From NCBI RefSeq assembly GCF_014646135.1, contig NZ_BMMW01000002.1, positions 496,001 to 560,000 on the forward strand: 64,000 bases of DNA. Reading direction: 5' to 3'. Position 1 is the stretch's first letter. Every line of letters begins with the position of its first letter. This document shows, in pieces, positions 33,356 to 41,000 of this stretch. The stretch comes from Nocardia camponoti. Its GTDB lineage: Bacteria; Actinomycetota; Actinomycetes; Mycobacteriales; Mycobacteriaceae. A program made the position numbers and the translations under genes. A model generated the notes under the pieces. That model ran no database searches, was not told the origin of the DNA, and saw only the letters and a list, made by a program, of their open reading frames with translations.

Positions 33356-33724
33356 GTGCGCTGGAACATCGTGCTACTCGAACCCGTCAACGACTGGTTC
33401 CTTGAGCTCGTGAAATCGGAGCCGAGGATCGCCGACAAAATTGAGGAGGCGCTCGACGAACTCGCCTTACGTGGTCCCGAACTGGGCCGCCCGCTGGTTG
33501 ACCGGATTCAGTCCAGTAGAACTCTGCACAACTTGAAAGAACTTCGCCCACGAACTCCGGCCGGTTCAGAGATTCGAATGTTGTTCGTCTTTGACCCAAC
33601 ACGAGAAGCAATCGTCCTGGTTGCGGGCGACAAGACGGGACAATGGACCCGCTGGTACAAGGAAGCCATCCCAATGGCAGAGCAGCGGTACCACGAATAC
33701 CGAAAGACCGAGGAGGAGTCATGA
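33356..33724 (+). CDS. HigB/RelE-type toxin (phage Gp49-like, DUF891)
   Basis: 122 residues from GTG. The pattern EPVNDWFLELVKSEPRIADKIEEALDEL, LGRPLVDRIQSSRTLHNLKELR, EIRMLFVFDPTREAIVLVAGDKTGQW is the Gp49/HigB family of RelE-like mRNA interferases, which cut mRNA on the ribosome. Toxin comes before antitoxin, the usual order for HigBA. Its stop overlaps the antitoxin ATG (ATGA). The region has lower GC than its surroundings, suggesting recent acquisition. Confidence 0.88.
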   Translation: MRWNIVLLEPVNDWFLELVKSEPRIADKIEEALDELALRGPELGRPLVDRIQSSRTLHNLKELRPRTPAGSEIRMLFVFDPTREAIVLVAGDKTGQWTRWYKEAIPMAEQRYHEYRKTEEES

Positions 33725-34050
33725 AAGGCGTGCCCTGGGAAGAGACCAAGCGCCGTGCCCGCGAACTCGATCCCGAGTGGGATAGCGATGAGCGGGTAGC
33801 CGCACGTGAGGAGAGCTTGGAACGACTGCGAGCCGAACAGCGGGGCTACCAACTGGCCGAGCTCCGCAAGCAGTGCGGTGCGACTCAAGCGCAGATTGCG
33901 GACCAGATGGGTGTCAGCCAGGCGCGGGTGTCGCAAATCGAGCATGGGCAGATCACGTCTATTGACTCGGTTCGCGAATATATCCTCGCCCTTGGCGGCA
34001 CCCTCGACGTTGTCGCGAGGGTAGGAGACTGGAGCGTCCGCGTCGCATGA
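33721..34050 (+). CDS. XRE-family antitoxin (HigA-like)
   Basis: 109 residues from ATG 33721; the frame is open further upstream inside the toxin gene but that part is not a match. An N-terminal helical arm (WEETKRRARELDPEWDSDERV) would contact the toxin. The helix-turn-helix is at about residues 55-80: GATQAQIADQMGVSQARVSQIEHG. It should neutralise the HigB-like toxin and repress the operon. It overlaps the toxin stop and the next small gene's start by four bases each. Confidence 0.88.
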   Translation: MKGVPWEETKRRARELDPEWDSDERVAAREESLERLRAEQRGYQLAELRKQCGATQAQIADQMGVSQARVSQIEHGQITSIDSVREYILALGGTLDVVARVGDWSVRVA

Positions 34051-34229
34051 CTCTTGAAGAGCTCGAAGCACTCGCGGCCTACTACGACACCACCGATGTG
34101 TCCGACCTAATCGATCGGTCAACGTGGGGGGTTAGCCCGGAGTCGCCCCAGCCGCCATCTCCATCAACATCCTGGGAGGCCACCGCGCTGACGGAAGCTG
34201 CCGTGAACGAAGGCCGCGAGTCCCGCTAG
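34047..34229 (+). CDS. Small protein coupled to the toxin-antitoxin genes, unknown function
   Basis: 60 residues (MTLEELEALAAYYDTTDVSD). The start overlaps the antitoxin stop (ATGA), strong evidence that it is translated. The opening LEALAAYYDTTDVSDLID resembles the N-terminus of small CopG/ribbon-helix-helix proteins, but the DNA-binding part that should follow is not present; a Pro/Ser stretch and a short acidic end follow instead. It could be a shortened antitoxin-like gene or a true third component. Its last four bases overlap the convergent ATP-grasp gene. Confidence 0.6.
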   Translation: MTLEELEALAAYYDTTDVSDLIDRSTWGVSPESPQPPSPSTSWEATALTEAAVNEGRESR

Positions 34230-35368
34230 CTCGCGATCAGGGTGTCTGCCGTTGCCCAATCCGGGGCTGCGGCCAGTGGCACTTCCATTACTGCTTCCGA
34301 AACGGCAAGGCGCACGCCAAGTCTCGGCTTGCCTACCAAACCAGCGTCGCTTCCCAATGCCATGCGCACTGCCGCCCACGGCAGGTTTACCCCCGCGTAC
34401 GCGGTCTGGAACAAACCTGCTGAGGGGCGCGCGTTCACTTCCAACAGCACCGGTTCGCCCCGGTAGTAACGCAATTGGACGTTGGTCAGGTACGCAAGCT
34501 CGAAGTGGGCGACAAGGCGGGCGGCGATGTCGACCAACGTCGGGTCGTCAAGCAGCATGCGGTAGCGGCCCTGTTTGGCGCGGGCGATGCCGACGATCAA
34601 GTCGCCTGCCCGCGTCGACAAACAGTCGATGCTCACCTCAGGCTCGTCGAGGAACGGCATCACAAGCAGTTCAGGTACCTTCTCGCCTTCCGCCGCCGCC
34701 CGGTCGAGCGCGTTCGCCACCGCGTCAACGCTCGCGACCGGCCTTGGCGCGGAACGCAATCCGGCCACGCTCAACGGTCGATCATCGAGGATGCGGAAGC
34801 CGAACGCGGAGTACTCACCGCTCGGCTTGATGCACAGGGGATCAGCCGACAGCTCAGCAACGGCAGCACGCAAGCTCACCGAATCGCTGGCCACCCGCCA
34901 CGGTGGAACGGGAACACCCGCGGCAGTAGCTAATTCGTAGGTGCGCGCCTTGTTGGTCAGCGCGCGGATCGAGGCGAGCGGCGAGCACGTCAATGTTGTT
35001 CCGACAGCAGCGAATTCGCCAATCCGCCCCGCCAACGCCGTCAACCGACGCGGCGCGATGAGTACGTCGATCGCATGCCGTCGACAAAACTCCAGCGCGA
35101 ACCGCGCGTACTCGGGATCCGAAACATGTTGGGGCTCAACGGCAGCGACGTCGGCGGCCCGCAACGCGACCGCGTCCGGGTCGACATTGCTGGCGTACAC
35201 AACCACGTCGACCCCATCGGGGTTCTCCCGTAGCAACCGCATGACCTGTACTGACGCCGCCCCAGCACTACTTAACCAAACTCGAAGCGCGATGACGACG
35301 CACCCTTCTCTCCAGCACCAGTGCGCAGACCATAACCCGATTCGCCCACTTGCACATTTCGAGAACAA
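34226..35368 (-). CDS. ATP-grasp carboxylate-amine ligase-like protein
   Basis: About 380 residues. The domain begins at IALRVWLSSAGAASVQVMRLL (near 35293) and includes LTNKARTYELATAAGVPVPPWR (pre-ATP-grasp), DPLCIKPSGEYSAFGFRIL (ATP lysine), ELLVMPFLDEPEVSIDCL and the metal site EPVLLEVNARPSAGLFQTA. These are ATP-grasp ligases that join a carboxylate to an amine or thiol; the substrates are unknown. The start is uncertain: no ATG, GTG or TTG lies in frame just before the domain. TTG 35368 is used here; TTG 35440 would overlap the response regulator. A GGAGAGAAGG sequence lies 11 bases before an ATC codon at 35293. It is on the same strand as the kinase/regulator pair. Confidence 0.7.
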   Translation of the reverse strand: MFSKCASGRIGLWSAHWCWREGCVVIALRVWLSSAGAASVQVMRLLRENPDGVDVVVYASNVDPDAVALRAADVAAVEPQHVSDPEYARFALEFCRRHAIDVLIAPRRLTALAGRIGEFAAVGTTLTCSPLASIRALTNKARTYELATAAGVPVPPWRVASDSVSLRAAVAELSADPLCIKPSGEYSAFGFRILDDRPLSVAGLRSAPRPVASVDAVANALDRAAAEGEKVPELLVMPFLDEPEVSIDCLSTRAGDLIVGIARAKQGRYRMLLDDPTLVDIAARLVAHFELAYLTNVQLRYYRGEPVLLEVNARPSAGLFQTAYAGVNLPWAAVRMALGSDAGLVGKPRLGVRLAVSEAVMEVPLAAAPDWATADTLIAS

Positions 35369-35399
35369 CCGCGGTTCCCTGACCGCGAAAACCGGACGG

Positions 35400-36134
35400 T
35401 TAAACGAGCCCGTTGCGTCGCGCGTAGTCGATCGCGGCAACCCGATCGCGCGACGATGTCTTCGCGAAGATGCGGTTGATATGCGTCTTGACCGTGTTCA
35501 CGGTGAGGAACAGTTCCTCACAGATTTCCGCGTTCGTCATCCCCCGCGCGACAAGCACGAGGATCTCGCCTTCACGGCGTGTGAGACCGTCGGGCAGCGT
35601 GGCGGGCTCGGGAACCCCACGGGCGGCGGCGAGCAGCGAGTCTTGCACTCGCGCGTCGATCACGGCCATGCCACTTGCCGCCGAGTGCAGGGCGCGCACG
35701 ATGCCCGCACGGTCGACATCCTTGGTGAGGAAGCTGCGCGCACCGGCACGCAATGCCGAAAGCGCGGTCTCGTCGTCGGCGTAGGTGGACAAGATCACGA
35801 CCGCGACCTCGGGGTGCTCAACAGCCAACCGGGCGGCGGTTTCCACGCCGTCGAGCACGGGCATCCGAAGATCGAGCAGGATCGCGTCGGGGCGCTGCTC
35901 CGCCACTCGGTCGAGGGCCTGCTGCCCGTCGGCGGCGGTAGCGACTACGTCAATGTCAGGAAGCACGTTGAGCATCAGTGCGATGCCTTCGCGAACGCTC
36001 GCCTGATCGTCGGCGACAACGATGCGTAACGGCTTATCGGCATCCATCGCCGCGTCCACGTAGCCTCCCTTCGAGCCGAACAGTTCGCGCACAGGCCGGT
36101 CGGCCATAGGCGCGGCCAGTGTGGCTGACGACAA
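35400..36134 (-). CDS. NarL/LuxR-type response regulator
   Basis: 244 residues from TTG 36134, which has a strong GGAGGAG eight bases upstream. Receiver domain at about residues 36-150: acidic pocket VVADDQASVREG and phosphoacceptor Asp in AILLDLRMPVLDGV. C-terminal LuxR helix-turn-helix at about 175-240: LTRREGEILVLVARGMTNAEICEELFLTVNTVKTHINRIFAKT. The first 34 residues are extra. It is encoded 58 bases after its likely partner kinase, and may control the nearby ATP-grasp gene or the divergent hydrolase-NRPS genes; that target is inference. Confidence 0.92.
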   Translation of the reverse strand: MSSATLAAPMADRPVRELFGSKGGYVDAAMDADKPLRIVVADDQASVREGIALMLNVLPDIDVVATAADGQQALDRVAEQRPDAILLDLRMPVLDGVETAARLAVEHPEVAVVILSTYADDETALSALRAGARSFLTKDVDRAGIVRALHSAASGMAVIDARVQDSLLAAARGVPEPATLPDGLTRREGEILVLVARGMTNAEICEELFLTVNTVKTHINRIFAKTSSRDRVAAIDYARRNGLV

Positions 36135-36192
36135 CTGACACTCTCCTCCGGTTAGGGCTCAGTCAGCATAGTCGGTTGCCGTAGCCGTTTCG

Positions 36193-36879
36193 TTACGCTC
36201 GCGCGGTGACGACCCACTCTTGTCCGCGCACCCCAGCGCTGACCGTGCCACCGAGGGGTACCAGCCGCTCGCGCATGCCGACCAGGCCATAACCGCCGTC
36301 GCTGGTGCGGTACTGCTGACCGGGCACGCTCGCGTCGATCGGGTTAGTGACGGTGAGCACGACGTCGCCGTCGGCATAGGCGAGCACGACGTCGATCGGC
36401 TGCTCAGGCGCGTGTTTAGCGGCGTTGACCAGCGCTTCGCCAGCGACGCGAACCAGGGCGATAGCGATTTCCGACGAAACCGGCCGCACCGACCCGTCGA
36501 CCGTGAACGCGACCGGCACCCCAGCACGATGACGCTCAACGAGCGCGGCGATTTCCTCGTCAAGTGGCCCGGCGTCGGCGCGCAACCCCTTGACCGCGTG
36601 ATGGGTCTCGCGCAGCCCGTCGCGTGCCGTGCGCTGCAGGTCATCGAGCAGTTTCAACGCGCTTTCCACATCGCCAAGGTCGGCGAGCACCGCGCGCAGC
36701 ACTTCGAGTTGGATCCCGATTAGCCCGAGCGAACCGGCGAGCACGTCGTGCACTTCGCGGGCCATGCGCGCCCGTTCGGCGTGCACAGCTTCGCTGACCT
36801 CGTCTTTTCGAGCGGGGGAAGCGCGGCGATCGTCGGGGTTGCCAGAGCATGGCAAAGCTGACATCCCGACTGCGTGCAT
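36193..36879 (-). CDS. Short soluble sensor histidine kinase (HisKA_3/NarX-LiaS type)
   Basis: 228 residues. The dimerisation helix has the phospho-accepting His in ARMAREVHDVLAGSLGLIGIQ (about residue 43). The ATPase domain has the N box in VRVAGEALVNAAKHAP and the G box in GGYGLVGMRERLVPLGGTV. There are no membrane helices and almost no sensor region, so the input is cytoplasmic or comes from a partner. The start at ATG 36879 lacks a strong Shine-Dalgarno. It is the first gene of the regulator cluster, divergent from the hydrolase-NRPS genes 187 bases away. Confidence 0.85.
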   Translation of the reverse strand: MHAVGMSALPCSGNPDDRRASPARKDEVSEAVHAERARMAREVHDVLAGSLGLIGIQLEVLRAVLADLGDVESALKLLDDLQRTARDGLRETHHAVKGLRADAGPLDEEIAALVERHRAGVPVAFTVDGSVRPVSSEIAIALVRVAGEALVNAAKHAPEQPIDVVLAYADGDVVLTVTNPIDASVPGQQYRTSDGGYGLVGMRERLVPLGGTVSAGVRGQEWVVTARA

Positions 36880-37066
36880 CCGTCAACTAGACCCCAGCCG
36901 ATGCGGCCTTGTCAACGCGAGAAGGCGCCCATCTCACCCCGTACGGCGATGCGCTCACCCCTGCCGCTGGTGCATGCTGTCTGATGCGCTCGGCACAGAA
37001 CTCGAGAGGAGGGCCAATGCCCGCTGCCATACCGCGCGGGGAATTGGCCCCGATCGTGGCGCTTTT

Positions 37067-37765
37067 ATGATCGATGTGCTCATCATGGGCGCGAGCTGGG
37101 CTTCGCCGCGTCACCGCGTCACCAGTGCGTTCGCCGCCGCCCTCGATCCGGCGCGCTTCCGACCGCGTCTGCTTGGCAATTCCGGCATCGGAACGACCGC
37201 ACGCACCGCGTTGCTGAGCGAACTCGCTCGCCGCAGCGGGCCGGTAGTACTCGCCGGATACGCCCAGGGGGCCGCGATTGTTGGCGACGTCGCCGCCCAA
37301 GTGTGCGGTGATTCGTCGCACAGTGTCGAGATCGTCGGGTGCGCGCTGATCTCGGACCCGTACCGTCCAGCGGGCATGTCGATCGGGACCGATCCGGGCG
37401 GGCACGGCATCCTCGGCCAGCGCTCGGTTGGGCTTGTTCCGACGTATTGGGTGGCAACCAGCGGCGACCTGACGACCGCGTTGCCGGTCGACAGCGCACT
37501 GCGAATGACCGCGGAAGCGTGCGAATACGCTGAGCTGTCGACCGAGGAACAGATGGTCGGGTGGGCAAGGCGGCTCGTGGACGCTGATGTCCGCGAGCAG
37601 CTGAGGAAGTTCCCCTTCGGACTGCGAATGTGGGATTCACGCAGCACGGAACTCAACGAACTGAGTGCCGTGTTGTTGACGAAACCGTATGTCGATTCCT
37701 ATCTCGGCGTCGACGGGGTGGCCTCGCTCGCGCGGGTGCTCAACCGTGAGCTGAAGATATGTTGA
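37067..37765 (+). CDS. Alpha/beta-hydrolase (PE-PPE/cutinase-like) protein with Ser replaced by Ala at the nucleophile elbow
   Basis: 232 residues. The fold resembles PE-PPE, cutinase and lysin-B type hydrolases: opening strand VDLVLIMGASW-like (IDVLIMGASWASPRHR), then VVLAGYAQGAAIVGDVAAQV where the active members have GYSQGA, then ALISDPYRPAG where they have the catalytic Asp loop. The Ser is Ala here, so ordinary serine hydrolase chemistry seems impossible. It starts at ATG 37067 with a weak Shine-Dalgarno. Only 45 bases separate it from the NRPS start, same strand, so the two are likely one transcript. Its role may be structural or binding; this is inference. Confidence 0.6.
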   Translation: MIDVLIMGASWASPRHRVTSAFAAALDPARFRPRLLGNSGIGTTARTALLSELARRSGPVVLAGYAQGAAIVGDVAAQVCGDSSHSVEIVGCALISDPYRPAGMSIGTDPGGHGILGQRSVGLVPTYWVATSGDLTTALPVDSALRMTAEACEYAELSTEEQMVGWARRLVDADVREQLRKFPFGLRMWDSRSTELNELSAVLLTKPYVDSYLGVDGVASLARVLNRELKIC

Positions 37766-37810
37766 TGGGTGGCGTAGCGCGTCACAGCGCTCCCAAAGTG
37801 AGGTTTTTGG

Positions 37811-40800
37811 ATGAATTTCGACGGTAAGGGTGAGATGGAGAACGTGGTCGTGCCGGTTTCGGACGAGGATCTCTTTCCGCTGTCGCCGGCGCAGCTTGGC
37901 ATCTGGTATGCCCAGCACCTTGATCCCGCGACGCCGATCAACATCGCCCAGTATGTCGAGCTTCATGGCGACCTAGACCGCGATGCCCTGCTGCAGGCCA
38001 GCGTCGACGCCGCCGCCGAGATGGGCGCTGGCTTCCTCGTGATCACCGAGCACGACGGCGAGGCGATGCAGCGCGTCGACCGCTCGCTTGCCGCGCACGA
38101 AGAGCTGATCTACGTCGATCTGCGTGCCGAAGCCGACCCCGACGCCGCCGCCCAGGCGTGGATGCGTGCCGAGTACGGCCGCCCGCTCGACCTGCTTTCC
38201 GATCGCCTCGTGCAGTCGGCCGCCCTGCAGTTGGCCGACAACCGCTGGTTCTGGTACCTGCGTGCTCACCACATCGTCCTCGACGGTTTTTCGGCTAGTA
38301 CCTTCGTTACCCGCATCACCGAGCTTTACACCGCCGCCGTCACCGGCACACAAGCGCCGACGTCCAAGCCGGGCAGCCTGCCTGAGTTGGTCAACGCCGA
38401 GTTCGACTACCGCACGTCCAGCCGCGCCAAGGCTGACGAGGAGTACTGGACCGAGCGCATCATCGGTCTCGCCAACTCGGGCAACACCCTCGCGACCCGC
38501 ACCCCGTCGGCTGGCCTGCTGCATCAGACCCACAGCGCGGCGCTGACGCCCGATCAGGGCGACCTGCTGCAAGCGGCGTGCGATCGCCTTGATTCGACCC
38601 CGGCCGCGCTGCTGCTCGCCGCCGTCGCCGCGTACCTGGCCCAGTGGACCGGCACCGAAGACGTGACGCTGAGTCTGCCGGTCACCGCGCGCACCACGGT
38701 CGCGATGCGCCGGGCAGGCATGGTCGCGTCGAACATCGTGCCGCTGCGGCTGACGGTCGCCCCCGAAACCACGGTTGCCGCGCTGCTGAAGGACGTGACC
38801 GTCGCGGTGTCGGGCGCGCTGCGTCACCAGCGGTACCGCCACGAAGACATCCGCCGCACCGCCGACGCGTCCGGCGTGATTGACGCTGGCTTCTTCGGCC
38901 CGCTTGTCAACATCATGCTGTTCAACGACGAGGTGACCCTCGGTTCGACGACCGGCAACATCCACATCCTCGCAACGGGCGCGGTCGCCGACCTGTCGGT
39001 GAACCTCTACCGCTCCCAGGGCGGCGTGCGCACCCACGTCGACCTGCAGACCAACCCGGATAACTACACCGAAGACGAGGCGAGCCGTCATCACGGCCGC
39101 TTCCTTGAGTTCTTCGATCGCTTCCTCGCTGCCGCCGATGACCGCACGGTGTGGACGCTGCCGCTCACCGGCGCTGCCGAGCTTGAGCGAACCACGTTGG
39201 GCTGGAACAACACTGAGCATTCGGTGCCCGACGTCACACTGACCGAACTGCTTGACGCCCAGGTCAGCAACACCCCCGATCGCGTTGCTGTCGAATTCGA
39301 TGGCGAGACGCTGACGTACGCCGAGCTGGGTGCCCGCGCGAATCAGCTCGCCCGTCACCTCATCGCCGCTGGCGTTGGCCCCGAATCCCTTGTCGGCGTT
39401 GCCATTTCCCGTTCGGCCGACTTCGTTGTCGCGAGCCAGGCCGTGCTGCGTGCCGGTGGCGCTTACGTGCCGATCGACCCGGACCAGCCTGCCGAGCGCA
39501 ACGCGTACATTCTTGAGTCGAGCACGCCGGTGCTCGTGCTCAGCAAGTCGCAGACCGAGCTTGAACTGCCGTCGGGCTTGCGTCGCGACGACCTGGATTC
39601 CGTTGAGCTTTCCGGTTTTTCGGCCGAACCGGTCACCGACGCGGAACGACGCGCGCCGCTGCGGACAACCAACACCGCCTACGTCATCTTCACCTCCGGC
39701 TCGACCGGCCGCCCCAAGGGCGTTGCCGTCAGCCACCACGCGATCGTCAACCAGCTGCGCTGGATGCTCGACGAGTACCGCTTCACCGCTGACGATGTGT
39801 ACCTGCAGAAGTCGGCGGCCACGTTCGACCTTTCGGTGTGGGGTTATTACCTGCCGCTGCTCGCCGGTGCCAAGCTCGTTGTCGCTGGCGCGGACGGCCA
39901 TCGCGACCCGGCGTACGTCGCCGAGCTGATTCACCGCACCAGCGTGACGGTCACCGACTTCGTTCCGTCGATGCTCACGCTGTTCGCCGCCCAGGCCACA
40001 CCCGAGCAGTGCGCCTCGCTGCGCGAGATCTTCGTGATCGGCGAAGCGCTGCCGCCGCAGACCTGCGCCGCCTTCGCCGCGATCAGCGACGCCGGGCTGC
40101 ACAACCTGTACGGCCCGACCGAGGCCGCTGTCTCGGTAACCCATTGGACGCCAACCGATTTCGACGCCGCTGTTGTCCCGATCGGTGTGCCCGAGTGGAA
40201 TGTCGAAGTCTACGTACTTGATTCGCGCCTGCGCCCGACGCCGATCGGTGCGTCCGGCGAGCTGTACCTGAGTGGCCGCCAGCTTGCGCGCGCCTACCAC
40301 GGCCGCCCTGACCTGACCGCGGACCGCTTCGTCGCCAACCCCTTCCAGCCCGGCGAGCGCATGTACCGCACCGGCGACCTCGTCCGCTGGGCTGAGCGTC
40401 CGGACGGCGTCGGCGTGCTTGAGTACATCGGCCGCACCGACTTCCAGGTGAAGTTCCGTGGTCAGCGCATCGAACTCGGCGAGATCGAAACCGTGTTGCT
40501 CGCGCATCCGGCGATCAACCAGGCCGTCGTTCTCGTTGTCGACACCGCGACCGGCCAGCAGCTCGTTGCCTATGTCGTGCCGACCGCTGGCATGACCGTT
40601 GATCAGGTTGAGACAACGCGTTTCGCTGGCACGCAGCTTTCGGCGTACATGGTGCCCGCGTCGATCATGGTGCTCGACGAACTGCCGCTTAACGCGTCGG
40701 GCAAGTTGGATCGCAAAGCGCTGCCGACGCCGATCTTCGCCGCGCGGACAACCGACTACCGCGCCCCGCGCGATCACGCGGAAGAGATCGTCGCTGGCAT

Positions 40801-41000
40801 TTTCGCCGACGTGCTCGCCCAGGACATGGTCGGCATCGACGACAGCTTCTTCGAGCTGGGCGGCAACTCGCTGGTCGCCACCCAGGTCATGGCCCGTATT
40901 TCGGCCGCGTTCGGCGTGCGACTCGGAGTGCGCGCGCTGTTCGAAGCGCCGACCGTCGCCGGGATCGCCGCGCGCCTCGCCACCGCTGTCCCGTCCGCCG
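37811..41000 (+). other. NRPS module 1: C (EntF/starter-like) - A - T
   Basis: C1 keeps HHIVLDG (near 38266) and has EntF-like segments ([10 protein letters not shown] at the start, [25 protein letters not shown]), unlike the later C domains, so it probably accepts a starter acyl or aryl group. The A domain pocket reads D-L-W-D-F-I-L-V-S-K, which I cannot match to a known amino acid; the acidic residue at 278 could face an amine side chain (speculative). T1 Ser is codon 40868-40870. Confidence 0.85.

Noticed and set aside
37776-37791. AGCGC-N6-GCGCT dyad just before the NRPS start
   Set aside because: Only five base pairs in a GC-rich context; it could be chance, and no terminator or operator family fits.
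36880-37810. Iron-box (IdeR/DmdR) sites near the NRPS
   Set aside because: No 19-base TTAGGTTAGGCTAACCTAA-like sequence was found in the two gene-free intervals, so siderophore regulation is not supported by sequence here.
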